DNA from: JAGQRJ01 sp041402045
GTDB taxonomy: Bacteria > Planctomycetota > J058
NCBI GenBank assembly: GCA_041402045.1
Contig: JAWKSZ010000009.1
Coordinates: 62,001-126,000, forward strand
Length of the DNA stretch: 64,000 nucleotides
Direction: 5' to 3'
Numbering within the stretch: position 1 is the first letter of the stretch; each line of letters opens with the position of its first letter. The notes beneath the pieces are model-generated. The model was given only the letters and a program-made list of their open reading frames with translations, was not told the origin of the DNA and did not search any database. Of the stretch, positions 34,370 to 43,986 are shown one piece after another. A program made the position numbers and the translations under genes.

Positions 34370-37300
34370 TATCTTCCCCTCGGTCCGTGTAGCGGCGCAC
34401 GACGTCGAGCAACCTCTTCTTGTCCAAGGGCTTGGGAACATAGTCCGCGAAGCCCTCCGCCTCCACCCGCTCCTGGTCGGCCCGCTGGACCCGGGCGGTG
34501 ACGGCGACCACGGGGATGTCCGCGGCGTCGCTGGCCTTGAGCGCGCGGTTCGCCGCGTAGCCGTCCATGCCTGGCATGGCGAGGTCCATGAGGATCAGCG
34601 CAGGGCGCTCGCGGGCCACGATCTCGAGGGCCTCGGCGCCGTCCTCCGCCTCGAGCACGCCGTAGCCGCTGCGCAGGAGGATCGTGGCCACGAGCTTGCG
34701 GTTGGGCGCGTGGTCGTCGACCACGAGCACGGTGGCCTGGGTCGGGACCGGGGCCGACGCCGGGGCCAGGGCGCTCTCGAGGGCTGCGAGGAACGCGTCC
34801 CGGGTGAGGTCGCCCTTCTCGGCCACCGCGCGCACGTGGCGTCTGAGGCGCTCGCGCTCCTCGGGCGCGAGCTCGAGCCCGGTGAGCACGAGCAGCGGGA
34901 GCCCCCGGGTGCGCGGGTCTCGCTCGAGCTCCTCGATCACCTCGAACCCCGAGCGGTCGGGGAGCTTGAGGTCCACGATCGCGACGTCGACCTCGCGCTC
35001 CTGCGCCACCCGCAGCCCCTCGGCCGCGGTCATGCCCGTGATCAACTCGTACCCCGCGGACTCGAGGATCGGGCGCAGGAGCAGGCTCACGTGAGGGTCG
35101 TCGTCGATCAATAGCACCACCGAGCTGCCGAGGGACCCCACGGGCTCGGCCACCGCGCTCAGGCGCCGCAAGAGCGCGGCGCGATCGAGGGGCTTGGGGA
35201 ACACGTCCTCGGGAACGAGGGCCGGGTCCCCGCTCGCGAGGGTCGGCGCCTGCAGCCGCGGGAGCCCCGCCAGGCCGGGGTGCTCGCACTCCGCCAGCGC
35301 GGCGGCGCCGTCGACGACCAGCGCCTGGGGCTCGAGCCTGAGGCGCAGCTCGGCGGCGTCCTCGACGCTGCGCGCCTCGACCACGTCGTAGCCCGCCTCC
35401 AGCAGCCAGGCCTGGAGGGTGCGGCGCGCGCTGCGGGTCTCTGCGACGAGCAGGATCAGGGGACGCTGCGGCGTGACCGCCGGTGCCCCGGCGCCGCTCT
35501 CGCGCTCCGTCGGATCCCAGCGCGGGAGCACCAGCGAGAAGCACGCGCCCTGCGCGCGCTCCTCGAGGCTCAGGATCCCGCCCTGGCCCTGGGCCAGGCG
35601 CTTGGAGATCGCCAGCCCGAGGCCCGTGCCTTCGTGGTGCTTGACCAGGGGGTCCTCCCCCTGCACGAAGGGCTCGAACAACGAGGGACGCAGGCCCGCG
35701 GGGATCCCCGGGCCCTCGTCGGCCACCCACAGCCGCACCCCGGCGGGGTGCTCCTCGGCGCCGAGCTCGACCGTCGACCCCTCGGGGCTGAACTTGAGCG
35801 CGTTGCTCAAGAGGTTCACCAGGATCTGGCGCACCCGGGCGCGATCGCCACGCAGGAGGGCCGAGGCGCGCGCCTCCAGACGGCAGGAGATCTGCTTGGC
35901 CTGGGACAGGGGACGCACCAGGACCAGGGCCTGCTCCAGCACGTCGCGGGGGACGAGGGGCTCGAGCTCGTAGAGCATGCGCCCGGCCTCGATCCGCGAG
36001 AGGTCGAGGATGTCGTTGATCAGCTCGAGCAGGTGCTGCCCGCTGGCGCGGATCGTCTCGACCTGCTCCTGGGTCTCGCGGTCGTGCTGCTCCCGCTCGA
36101 GGAGCAGCTCGGAGAAGCCAATGATCGAGTTCAGCGGCGTGCGCAGCTCGTGAGACATGTTCGCCAGGAACTCCGACTTGCTGCGGCTGGCGCGCTCGAC
36201 CTCGACGTTGCGCTCGGCGAGCTGCTCGCGCTGGGCGCGGAGCTCCTCGCCCTGGCTCCTGAGCTCCTCGGTCTGGCACTGGAGCTCCTCGGCCAGGGCC
36301 CGCAGGCGCTCCCGGTCCTGCCGACGCGCGCTCACGTCGCGGACCACGGCGTAGAGCTGCGCGCGGTCCTCCACCGCGACCGCGGACCAGGCCAACCACA
36401 CCGGTGGGGGGTCGGGGAGCGGCGCCCGGCACTCGAAGCTCACCCGCTCGCCGTCGGCCCGGATCAGCGCGCGCTGGACCTCGTCCCGGTCGTCGGGGTG
36501 CACGAGCTCCAACAGCCTCCCGCGGAGGACCGCGGCCTCGTCACGCCCCAGGAGCGCGCCCCAGCCCCGGCTGACCCGCTGCAGCTCGCCGTCGGCGCTG
36601 GCGATCAAGAACAGGTCCGGGGAGAGGTGAAAGAAGCGGTCGAGGGTCTCCTGTTCGCGCTCGAGCAGCGCGTTGAGCGCCTGGAGCTGCTGGGCCCCTT
36701 CGGCCAGCTCGGCGTAGCGCTGCTCGAGCTCCTCGTGCAGCTCGCGGATCCGGGCCTCCGCTGCCAGGCGCGCGCTGACGTCCCGCACCGCGGAGAGCAC
36801 GCGCGCGCCCCACGGCGTCTCCAGGAGCGAGAGCACGATCTCGGTGGGGACCTCGACCCCGTCCTTGCGCAGCAGCGGCAGGTTGGCTCGGGTCGACATG
36901 TAGCCCGCGCGGCGCGCCTCGAGGAACCGAGCCCGGTGCGCGCGGTGCGCTTCGCGCAGGGCCGGCGGGACCAGCGCCTCCACGTCCAGCGCGAGCAGCT
37001 CGGGCCGGGAGTAGCCGGTGAGCTCGAGCGCGCGCTCGTTGGCGAAGGTGATCTGCCCCTGCGAGTCACTCGCGATCACGGCGTCGGGGGCGGCGAGGAG
37101 CAGGTCCCGGAACTGCGCCTCGCGCTCGCGCTGGAGCAGCTCGCCCGCGCGCCGAGCGAGCCGCTGCCGGGTCGACACCCAGGCCCCGCCCAGCACGGCC
37201 GCAGCCAACGTCAGCGCGATTCCTCCCCAGCGCAGGCGCCACGGCGCGAGGGCCGCGTCCAACGCCGCCCCGCTCGTGCGGCTCACGACCGCCCACGCCT

Positions 37301-38207
37301 CGGACCCCGTGACCGGGGCGCTGGACGACTCCAGGAGCGCCGCAGGGCGGATCACCCGGGTCGAGTAGAGACCGTCCCAGGTCGCGAAGTCCTGAGCCTG
37401 GCGGTCCTCCCAGCTCAACTGCGCGAAGGCCTCGGGGTGGGCGACGAACAGGCCCCGCGCCTCGGCCTCGGGGCGCATGAAGCTCCACTCCACCTCCGGG
37501 CTGGGCCCGACCAGCCAATGCCCCCGGTCGTTGATCAACCACAGCCCCGGGCTGTCGGTGTCGCCGCCGCGCAGCGCCTCGAGGAAGGGGCCGACCGCGA
37601 GGTTGAGCACGACCAGCCCCAGCCGCTCCCCGCCGGCGTCGACCGGCGCCACCAGGCGCAGCATGGGGTTGGGCGGGTCCTCGACCTGACCGCGCTCGAC
37701 GTTGAGGTCGAGGGGCGAGACGTAGATCCCGCGCGGGGGGAGCTCGAGGCCCGCCTCCACGTAGTAGCGCCCGGACTTGTCCTGGAGGGCCGGCTCGGGG
37801 CGAACCTGAGGCCCGTCGGGGCCGCGCTCGACCCGCACGCGCTCCCGCCCGCTCGGGTCGAGCAGCCGGAGCTGGGCGTAGCCCTGCGAGACCTGACACA
37901 GGGCGAGCAGCTCACGCTCGGCGGAGGCGCGGGAGCCGCGCCCGGCGAGGGCGTCGACGGTGCACCCGCCCTGGGACAGGAAGCGCAGGTCGCGGGCCAC
38001 GTGCAGGAGCTCGACCTCCAACCGCCGCGCGGCTTGCTCCACGCGATCGGACTGCCGCTCGACCAGGTCCTGCTCCAGGCTCGCGCGCTCTTGCCAGGCC
38101 ACGAGCCCCAGGCCCAGCCCCAGCGCGACCAGGAGCGGGAACGCCAGGAGCAGCGCCGAGGCCGCGGCGTAGCCCGCCGAGGGGACCGCCCCTGGAGCCT
38201 CCCTCAC
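34353..38207 (-). CDS. Hybrid sensor histidine kinase with three receiver domains
   Basis: 1284 residues. Two membrane helices (about 15-35 and 325-347) enclose a periplasmic sensor domain with YYVEAGLELPPRGIYVSPLDLN, of the Cache type. Two PAS domains follow (about 365-490 and 540-640), a coiled coil, HisKA with NMSHELRTPLNSI (His near 688), and HATPase with GTGLGLAISKRL near 859. Three receivers complete it. The first (930-1045) is degenerate (VVDGAAALA). The second and third have VDLKLP near 1077 and MDLAMPGMDG near 1205. The gene is the third in an operon with a receiver kinase and CheR. The signal and output are unknown. Confidence 0.92.
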   Translation of the reverse strand: MREAPGAVPSAGYAAASALLLAFPLLVALGLGLGLVAWQERASLEQDLVERQSDRVEQAARRLEVELLHVARDLRFLSQGGCTVDALAGRGSRASAERELLALCQVSQGYAQLRLLDPSGRERVRVERGPDGPQVRPEPALQDKSGRYYVEAGLELPPRGIYVSPLDLNVERGQVEDPPNPMLRLVAPVDAGGERLGLVVLNLAVGPFLEALRGGDTDSPGLWLINDRGHWLVGPSPEVEWSFMRPEAEARGLFVAHPEAFAQLSWEDRQAQDFATWDGLYSTRVIRPAALLESSSAPVTGSEAWAVVSRTSGAALDAALAPWRLRWGGIALTLAAAVLGGAWVSTRQRLARRAGELLQREREAQFRDLLLAAPDAVIASDSQGQITFANERALELTGYSRPELLALDVEALVPPALREAHRAHRARFLEARRAGYMSTRANLPLLRKDGVEVPTEIVLSLLETPWGARVLSAVRDVSARLAAEARIRELHEELEQRYAELAEGAQQLQALNALLEREQETLDRFFHLSPDLFLIASADGELQRVSRGWGALLGRDEAAVLRGRLLELVHPDDRDEVQRALIRADGERVSFECRAPLPDPPPVWLAWSAVAVEDRAQLYAVVRDVSARRQDRERLRALAEELQCQTEELRSQGEELRAQREQLAERNVEVERASRSKSEFLANMSHELRTPLNSIIGFSELLLEREQHDRETQEQVETIRASGQHLLELINDILDLSRIEAGRMLYELEPLVPRDVLEQALVLVRPLSQAKQISCRLEARASALLRGDRARVRQILVNLLSNALKFSPEGSTVELGAEEHPAGVRLWVADEGPGIPAGLRPSLFEPFVQGEDPLVKHHEGTGLGLAISKRLAQGQGGILSLEERAQGACFSLVLPRWDPTERESGAGAPAVTPQRPLILLVAETRSARRTLQAWLLEAGYDVVEARSVEDAAELRLRLEPQALVVDGAAALAECEHPGLAGLPRLQAPTLASGDPALVPEDVFPKPLDRAALLRRLSAVAEPVGSLGSSVVLLIDDDPHVSLLLRPILESAGYELITGMTAAEGLRVAQEREVDVAIVDLKLPDRSGFEVIEELERDPRTRGLPLLVLTGLELAPEERERLRRHVRAVAEKGDLTRDAFLAALESALAPASAPVPTQATVLVVDDHAPNRKLVATILLRSGYGVLEAEDGAEALEIVARERPALILMDLAMPGMDGYAANRALKASDAADIPVVAVTARVQRADQERVEAEGFADYVPKPLDKKRLLDVVRRYTDRGEDKPTSG

Positions 38208-39052
38208 GCCGCCTCCGTCGCGCCGTAGAGTCGGTGCGCCTCGTCGACGCCCCGGTAGGGCGTGAAGCCCGACCCCGCGTGCGGCTCCTCGCTCGAGCCG
38301 AGCAGCAGCGCTCCGCCAGCGCTCAGCACGGCGCGCAGCCGCTCGAAGGCCCGGACCTGGCTCCGCGCGTCGAGGTAGATCAGCACGTTGCGGCAGAGCA
38401 CGAGGTCGAACTCGGCGAGGAGCGCCTCCCGCGGCGCGAGCTCGAGCCCGAGGAGGTCGTGGACCGCGAAGGTCACCGCCTCGCGCAGCGCCTGCACGAC
38501 CTGCAGCCCGTCGCCCCGGGGCACGAAGTAGCGCGCGCGCAGCTCAGCCGGGACCGCCGCGACCACGGCGGCGCGGGGGTAGGTTCCGAGGCGTGCCTGC
38601 TCCACCACCTGCGCCACCCGATCGCTGGCGAGCACGCTGGCGGGGTGGCGGTGCGTCCTCCCCTGCTCAGCGAGGAGCATGGCCAGACTGTAGGCCTCCT
38701 CCCCGGTCGAGGCCCCCACCACCCAAGCCCGGAGCGGCGCGCGGCGCTCCCGCGCGCGCAGGAAGAGCTCGGGGAGCACGCGCCGCCCCAGCGCCGCGAA
38801 CGTGGCCGGGTCGCGAAAGAAGCGAGTGGTGTGCACGAGCAGGTGCGCCGCCAGGCGGCGCTGCTCGGCCTCGTCGTCGGCCAGCCGCGCGAGGTAGTCC
38901 GCGGGCCCCAGGGCGACCTCTTGCAGGCGGTCGAGGGTCCGGCGCCGGAGCGTCTCGACCCGGTAGTCCCGCAGGTCGTGGCCCCCGCGGGCGAGGACGG
39001 CGAGCAGCGCGCGGAGCTGCTCGGGGGTGAGCGAAGGACCCGCCGAGACCAC
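38204..39052 (-). CDS. CheR-type protein-glutamate methyltransferase
   Basis: 282 residues. The N-terminal helical domain has LLVHTTRFFRDPATFAAL, the typical CheR 'TxFFRD' segment. The SAM-binding domain has VVGASTGEEAYSLAM, LASDR, and LVLCRNVLIYLD. It normally methylates chemoreceptors. No receptor, CheB or CheA is present. It overlaps the hybrid kinase start by four bases and lies four bases after the receiver kinase, so it probably belongs to a CheR-linked sensory kinase system rather than to flagellar chemotaxis. Confidence 0.88.
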   Translation of the reverse strand: MVSAGPSLTPEQLRALLAVLARGGHDLRDYRVETLRRRTLDRLQEVALGPADYLARLADDEAEQRRLAAHLLVHTTRFFRDPATFAALGRRVLPELFLRARERRAPLRAWVVGASTGEEAYSLAMLLAEQGRTHRHPASVLASDRVAQVVEQARLGTYPRAAVVAAVPAELRARYFVPRGDGLQVVQALREAVTFAVHDLLGLELAPREALLAEFDLVLCRNVLIYLDARSQVRAFERLRAVLSAGGALLLGSSEEPHAGSGFTPYRGVDEAHRLYGATEAA

Positions 39053-39056
39053 GCCC

Positions 39057-40163
39057 TCAGCCCTCCAGCGAGAAGCGAAACACGAGCCCCCCGCCCTCGC
39101 GGTCGAGGATCTCGAGCTCCCCGGTGTGAGCCTCGACCACGAGCTTGACCAGGTGCAGCCCGAGCCCGAAGCCCCTCTTGCGGTCGCCGGTGGCGAACTT
39201 CTCGAACATGGCCGCCTTCTCGGCGTCGGTGAGCCCCGGCCCGCGATCGGCGACCTCGAACTGCACGCGCTCGCCCACCCAGCGCGCGCCCACTACGACC
39301 TCTGCCCCCTGGGCCGAGACCTTGAGCGCGTTGGCGGTGAGGTTTTCGAGCGCGCGGCGCACGAGCATCGGGTCGAGGTTCGCCGCGCGATCGTCCTGGG
39401 GCGAGGCCGCCGTCAGGCGCACCCCCTGGGAGCGCGAGACCCCGCCCAGGGCCGTGCAGACCTGAGCCAGGAGCTCTGCCGGCGCGACCGGCTCTCGCTC
39501 CACGGGCAGCGCCGCTTGCTCCATGCGGCGCACCTGGAGCACGCCCTCCACCAGGCGCCGCAGCTCGAGGGCGGCTTCGACCCCGGTGGTCGCGTAGTCC
39601 AGGAGCCGCTGGTCGCCAGAGCGCTCGAGCCCCGCCTGCAGCAGCTCGAGGTAGCCCATGATCCCCGCGAGCGGGTTGCGCAGGTCGTGCACGATCAGCG
39701 AGAACAGATAGTCCTTGAGCCGCTGCAGCTCCCCCAGCTCGGCGAGCTGCGCGCGGATCCGCGCCTCCTGCTGGCGAACCCGGAGCAGGGTCCCCACCCG
39801 CAGGCGCAGGATTCGCTGGTCGATCGGCTTGGAGAGGAAGTCGTCGGCCCCGGCCGCGAGCCCCGAGATCCGGTCGTTGCGGCTGTCGAGGGCGGTCAAC
39901 AGGATCACCGGGAGGAAGTCCGCCTCGCGCTGGCGCTTGATCTGGCGGCACACGTCGAACCCGCTGAGCCCAGGCATCATGACGTCGAGCAGCACCAGGT
40001 CGATCAGAGGGTCGTCGGCGAGCGCTGTCAGCGCCGCAGCCCCGCACTCCGCCTCGAGCACGTCGTAGCCGTTGCCGAGGGCAGCCCGCACCAGGTGACG
40101 ATTGCTGGAGTCGTCGTCGACCACGAGCAGCCGTGGCCGCGGAGGCACAGGGGTGTGGAGCAC
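39057..40163 (-). CDS. Receiver-histidine kinase (REC-HisKA-HATPase)
   Basis: 368 residues. An N-terminal receiver (LVVDDDSSNRHLV; phosphoacceptor in LVLLDVMMPGLSG; LLTALDS; SKPID) is followed by a short coiled coil, HisKA (FSLIVHDLRNPLAGIMGYL) and HATPase (ENLTANALKV, ADRGPGL, FGLGLHLVK). It has no membrane segment. It is the first gene of the three-gene operon and is preceded by a good minus-strand promoter. Confidence 0.92.
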   Translation of the reverse strand: MLHTPVPPRPRLLVVDDDSSNRHLVRAALGNGYDVLEAECGAAALTALADDPLIDLVLLDVMMPGLSGFDVCRQIKRQREADFLPVILLTALDSRNDRISGLAAGADDFLSKPIDQRILRLRVGTLLRVRQQEARIRAQLAELGELQRLKDYLFSLIVHDLRNPLAGIMGYLELLQAGLERSGDQRLLDYATTGVEAALELRRLVEGVLQVRRMEQAALPVEREPVAPAELLAQVCTALGGVSRSQGVRLTAASPQDDRAANLDPMLVRRALENLTANALKVSAQGAEVVVGARWVGERVQFEVADRGPGLTDAEKAAMFEKFATGDRKRGFGLGLHLVKLVVEAHTGELEILDREGGGLVFRFSLEG

Positions 40164-40197
40164 GCGCGCGCCCTCCCGAAGCGCTGGGTTACCGGAA

Positions 40198-40226
40198 CCT
40201 TAACGAACCACCGGCCACCGCCACAA
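40198..40226 (-). promoter_or_regulatory. Promoter of the receiver-kinase/CheR/hybrid-kinase operon
   Basis: Minus strand: TTGTGG (40226-40221), a 17-base spacer, and TTAAGG (40203-40198). Transcription would start near 40191, about 28 bases before the ATG. A dyad CCTAA-T-TTAGG lies just upstream at about 40233-40243 and could be an operator. Confidence 0.45.
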
Positions 40227-40305
40227 GTGTCCTAATTTAGGCCACTTAGCGCCTCCCGCTCCGCTGGTCCAAAACGGCCCAATGCACCCCAACGAGCGCG
40301 CCAGC

Positions 40306-40334
40306 TTGAATCTTTAACGATCATAGTCTATCAA
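40306..40334 (+). promoter_or_regulatory. Promoter giving a probably leaderless mRNA
   Basis: TTGAAT (40306-40311) and TATCAA (40329-40334) are separated by exactly 17 bases. The expected transcription start, about seven bases after the -10 box, falls on or next to the ATG at 40343, and no Shine-Dalgarno sequence is present. Confidence 0.7.
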
Positions 40335-40342
40335 TATGAATC

Positions 40343-41755
40343 ATGAGCGACGGTACCCTCAGCGCCCAGGACGCCCAACAGCAGCTCGGGATCTCACCCG
40401 CGACCTTCTATCGCTGGGTCCGCGACGGGCGACTGCGTGGCGTGCGGGTCGGTCGCCGCTGGCAGTTCACCCAGGCCGCGATCGACGCGCTGCGCACCGA
40501 CGCGACGGGCGACGCCCAACGCCGGGCCGGCCTGGACCAGGCCCTGCACCACCTCCGCGAGCGCGTGCTGGCGCTCGGCATTTCCCCCGAGAAGGCGGAC
40601 GACATGATCGACGGCATGGACGACGTGGACGGCGCGGTGCAGCTCCTGGTGGAGCACGCGCTGACCCGGACGGCGAGCGACGTACACCTGGCCCCGGTGG
40701 CCGGCGGGCTGCGAGTCCGTGAGCGGATCGACGGCAAGCTGCTCGACGTCGGCGCGCCGCTCCCGGAGGCGAGCCGGCGCGAGCTGGTGCGGGCGCTCAA
40801 GCGCTGGGGCGGGCTCCGCCCCGAGGTGGAGGACCGCCCGCAAGACGGGCGCTTCTTCGTGGAGCACGACGCGCGGCAGGTCGACGTGCGGGTGAGCTCG
40901 TTCCCCACCGGGTTGGGTGAAGCGCTCACGCTCCGCCTGCTCGATCCACGGCGCATGACCGTCGACCTCGAGCGGCTGGGCCTGACTCCGCAGGTGCTCG
41001 AGGCGCTGCGCGAGGCCACCCGGCGCTCCCACGGGGTGCTCCTGGTCAACGGCCCGGCGGGCTCCGGCAAGTCGACCACCCTCTACGCGCTCCTCGACCA
41101 CCACCGCCAGGCTGGGGTGCGGGTCATGACCGTGGAGGATCCGGTCGAGCTCTACCTGGACGGCATGCTCCAGGCGCAGGTCTCGGACGCGCTGTCCTTC
41201 ACGGACGCCATGCGCGCCATGCTGCGCAACGACCTCGACGTGGGCATGGTGGCCGAGCTGCGCGACCCCGAGGCGATCCAACTCCTCTACACCATGGCCG
41301 GGGCCGGGCACCTCATGTTCAGCGCGCTCCACGCCGCCACCGGGGTCGAGGCGCTGCAGCGGGTGCTCGAGCTGGGGGCCGTCGCCCCGCGGCTCGTCGC
41401 CGAGCTGACCCTGGGGGTGCTCTCCCAGCGCTTGGTGCCCAAGGCCTGCCCCGCCTGCGCGCGGGTCGAGGCCCTGGGCGCCGCCGCCGCGCGGCGGCTC
41501 GAGCTGCCCGAGGACCTGGAGGTGGTCCGCGCCCCGGGCTGCGCGAGCTGCGAGCACAGCGGCGCGCGCGGCCGCACCGCCGCGGCCGCGTTCCTGGAGC
41601 CGACCCGCGCCGAGCGCGAAGCCTTGGCCCAAGGTACGCCCGTCGCCGAGGCCTTGAGCCAGCCCCCCGAGCGCACGCTCCTCGGCGCCCTACAGGCCCT
41701 GGTGCGCGCGCAGGTCGTGACCCCCGAGGCCGCCGTGACCGCGGCCGGGCGTTAG
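40343..41755 (+). CDS. HTH-GspE/PilB-type ATPase fusion
   Basis: 470 residues. Residues 1-55 form an excisionase/MerR-like HTH (LSAQDAQQQLGISPATFYRWVRDGRLRGVRVGRRW). The rest is a type II secretion/type IV pilus ATPase: SDVHLAP, Asp-box-like segment, Walker A GPAGSGKSTTLYA (about 235-247), Walker B-like MVAELRDPEA (about 301; usually GEIRD), GHLMFSALHA, and a C-terminal Cys4 zinc site (CPAC, CASC near 368 and 402). The HTH may recruit it to DNA, or reflect a converted regulator. No pilus genes adjoin; the two pilins are 35 kb away. The fusion is unusual; the ATPase call is firm. Confidence 0.88.
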   Translation: MSDGTLSAQDAQQQLGISPATFYRWVRDGRLRGVRVGRRWQFTQAAIDALRTDATGDAQRRAGLDQALHHLRERVLALGISPEKADDMIDGMDDVDGAVQLLVEHALTRTASDVHLAPVAGGLRVRERIDGKLLDVGAPLPEASRRELVRALKRWGGLRPEVEDRPQDGRFFVEHDARQVDVRVSSFPTGLGEALTLRLLDPRRMTVDLERLGLTPQVLEALREATRRSHGVLLVNGPAGSGKSTTLYALLDHHRQAGVRVMTVEDPVELYLDGMLQAQVSDALSFTDAMRAMLRNDLDVGMVAELRDPEAIQLLYTMAGAGHLMFSALHAATGVEALQRVLELGAVAPRLVAELTLGVLSQRLVPKACPACARVEALGAAAARRLELPEDLEVVRAPGCASCEHSGARGRTAAAAFLEPTRAEREALAQGTPVAEALSQPPERTLLGALQALVRAQVVTPEAAVTAAGR

Positions 41756-43137
41756 CTCAGCTCGCCCCGCGCGGCCACGAGCTTGCGATCGACCTCGGCG
41801 ATCTTGGCCTGGTGGCCGAGCCAGGTGTCGGGGTCGGCCAGCGCGCGCAGCTCGTCGACGTGCTTGCCCTGCTGCTCGACCCAGGTGAAGTACTTCTGGT
41901 TGTGCCAGCGGGTGCGCACGTCGCGGGTGCCCTCGAGGACCCAGTCGGTGGTCGCGCGGTGGAAGACCTCGAGCCGGCGCAGCGAGCGCTCGCGGGTCGG
42001 CGGTCCGCTCTCCTGCGCCAGCTTCTCGAGCACCGAGGGGTAGCGGTCGAAGCCGTCGGTGGCCACGGTCACGATCAGGTCCTCGGGGCCGAGGTCGAGC
42101 AGCCGCGCGGTCTTGATCGCGCCCAGGATGTTGCACACCCCGCTGACCCCGAAGGTCCCGTGCAGGCACTCGAGCTCGCCCGGGTCCACCCCCGCCTCGG
42201 CGGCCAGGACCTCGGCGCCCTCCTGGATCAGGCTCAGCCCCTCGAGGCAGGCCTGGTCGTCGATGCACATCAGGTAGTCCATGGCGTGCACGTTGTGGAT
42301 CCAGGTCACGTGCTTGTCGCCGATCCCCTCGATCCGGTGCCCGCCGAAGCCGACGTTGTAGAGGGTCGGGCACTGGATCGGCTCGAGGCCGACGGTGGCC
42401 GCGCCGGGGTGCGCCTGCTTGATCCGGTCGCCCGCCGCGATCGTCCCCGAGGAGCCCATGGCGCTCACGAAGGCGCCGATCCGCCCGCTGCCCACGCCGC
42501 GCTCGCTGGCGAGCCAGGTCGCGAGCTCGAGGGCGGCCTCGCCGGTGACCCCGTAGTGGAAGCGGTAGTTGCCGAACTCCTCGAACTGGTTGATCGGGAC
42601 GTACTGCGGGTCGCGCTTGAGCTCGTTGACCTTGTCGTAGATCTCCTTGACGTTGGACTCGCAGCCCGGGGTCGCGATCACGTCGGCGCCGAAGGCGCGG
42701 ATCTTCTCGAAGCGCTCGCGGCTCATCTCCTCGGGGAGCACGACCAGGCTCTTGTAGCCCATGCGCGGACCGCCCCAGGCGCCCCCGATCCCGAAGTTCC
42801 CGGTGGAGGGGAAGATCGGCACGTGCTTGGCCTTGTCGATCGCGCCGTCGAGCTGCTTCTCGATCAGGCAGCTGTAGACCGGCCCGACCTTGTGGCTGCC
42901 CGAGGGATAGCCGTTGCCCACGAGCACCGCGATCGGCGCGCGGACGCCGGTCAGGGCCTGGGGCAGCACCAGGTGCCGGACCAGGTCCTGCGGGGTCTTC
43001 CAGGTGATGTTGAACAGGTTGATCGGGTCGAGGGGCGCGCCGTGGAGCGCAGCCAGCGCCTTGTGGCGCAGCGCCTGGGGCAGGCGCGAGGGGTCGCGCA
43101 TTTCGGCGAAGGTCGGGCCGTAGACGGGGTCGGTCAT
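41752..43137 (-). CDS. PLP-dependent fold-type II enzyme (cysteine-synthase-like)
   Basis: 461 residues from the ATG at 43137 (MTDPVYGPTF), which has GAGGTG eight bases upstream; an ATG at 43155 is less likely. Features of the tryptophan-synthase-beta superfamily: Schiff-base Lys in PSGSHKVGP, STGNFGIGGAWGG (substrate/phosphate loop) and SAMGSSGTIAAGD. A C-terminal extension of about 100 residues is not in standard cysteine synthases. It is longer than CysK (about 310) and may be a lyase for another amino acid. The 3' end overlaps the ATPase gene by four bases, tail to tail. Confidence 0.8.
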   Translation of the reverse strand: MTDPVYGPTFAEMRDPSRLPQALRHKALAALHGAPLDPINLFNITWKTPQDLVRHLVLPQALTGVRAPIAVLVGNGYPSGSHKVGPVYSCLIEKQLDGAIDKAKHVPIFPSTGNFGIGGAWGGPRMGYKSLVVLPEEMSRERFEKIRAFGADVIATPGCESNVKEIYDKVNELKRDPQYVPINQFEEFGNYRFHYGVTGEAALELATWLASERGVGSGRIGAFVSAMGSSGTIAAGDRIKQAHPGAATVGLEPIQCPTLYNVGFGGHRIEGIGDKHVTWIHNVHAMDYLMCIDDQACLEGLSLIQEGAEVLAAEAGVDPGELECLHGTFGVSGVCNILGAIKTARLLDLGPEDLIVTVATDGFDRYPSVLEKLAQESGPPTRERSLRRLEVFHRATTDWVLEGTRDVRTRWHNQKYFTWVEQQGKHVDELRALADPDTWLGHQAKIAEVDRKLVAARGELS

Positions 43138-43209
43138 GTACACCTCGGGCGCCAAGGGTAACCCGGGGTCGGGAGGCCTGCCTCCCGCGACCCGCGATCG
43201 CCGTTGGAG

Positions 43210-43986
43210 TTAGCCCCGCGGGCGGATCGCCGCCAGCTCGGCCACGATCTCCTTCAGGAGCTGCTGCGCCGCCGGGCTGGCCAGCGCGCCAGCCGGAGCC
43301 GACGGCGTGGGCTGGCCCTTGCGCCGCTTGGCGGGGCGATCCCCCAGGCCCTGGCCCTTGAACTGCTTCACGCGCTGGAGGATCGTGTCCCGCAGCTCCT
43401 CGGGGTAGCTCACCCCTTTGATCAGGCCGCGGTGCGCGCCGACCGCCGCGCCCTGCTGGGGGTTGATCGCCGCGCCGCCGCCGGCGGTCTCCACGATCAG
43501 GTCCCCGATCCCGAAGTAGCGCTGCAGCGGTCCCTGGTCGAACTTCACGTTCTGAATGTTCTTGAAGGAGAGGGTCACCTCCTCCAGCTGCAGCACCCCG
43601 CGTCGCAGGCGCAGCGCCTGGTCGGTGAGGGTGTAGCGCAGCATGTCGAGCTCGAGGTGCAGCACCGCCCAGGAGAAGGCCAGGGAGCCCAGCACGAACA
43701 GCGCGATCGCGACCCCGATCACCGGGATCAGCGCCCGGGGGAAGTCCGGGGGCACGGCCCGCGGGCCGAGGAGGTCCTCGAAGAACAGGCCGCCCACCAG
43801 CGCCGCGACGGCGACCCCCAGCGCGGGCACCGCGCCGATCGCGAAGCCCAGCATGCGGTAGTGGAGGTAGGCCTCGTCGGGGTTGTAGGTCTCGACCTTG
43901 GTCGGGTCGCCGTGGGGGATCGGCGGGTTGCCGTCGGGGAGCTTGAGCAGCCGCCGGGGCAACGCCAGCCAGGCCTTGTTGCTCAC
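43210..43986 (-). CDS. Bacterial PH-domain (bPH2) membrane protein 1
   Basis: 258 residues from a GTG at 43986 that overlaps the stop of its partner. Two membrane helices (about 50-75 and 92-118) precede a bPH2 domain (LHLELDMLRYTLTDQALRLRRGVLQLEEVTLSFKNIQNV, seen as overlapping strands). A Pro/Ala linker and a short helix form the tail. YdbS/YdbT-type proteins are the family. Function is unknown. Confidence 0.75.
   Translation of the reverse strand: MSNKAWLALPRRLLKLPDGNPPIPHGDPTKVETYNPDEAYLHYRMLGFAIGAVPALGVAVAALVGGLFFEDLLGPRAVPPDFPRALIPVIGVAIALFVLGSLAFSWAVLHLELDMLRYTLTDQALRLRRGVLQLEEVTLSFKNIQNVKFDQGPLQRYFGIGDLIVETAGGGAAINPQQGAAVGAHRGLIKGVSYPEELRDTILQRVKQFKGQGLGDRPAKRRKGQPTPSAPAGALASPAAQQLLKEIVAELAAIRPRG

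Noticed and set aside
35280..38228. A 982-codon open frame on the plus strand opposite the hybrid kinase
   Set aside because: It is rich in His, Arg, Gly and Gln in the way expected of the antisense of a GC-rich gene and has no domain. The minus-strand kinase explains the stretch fully.
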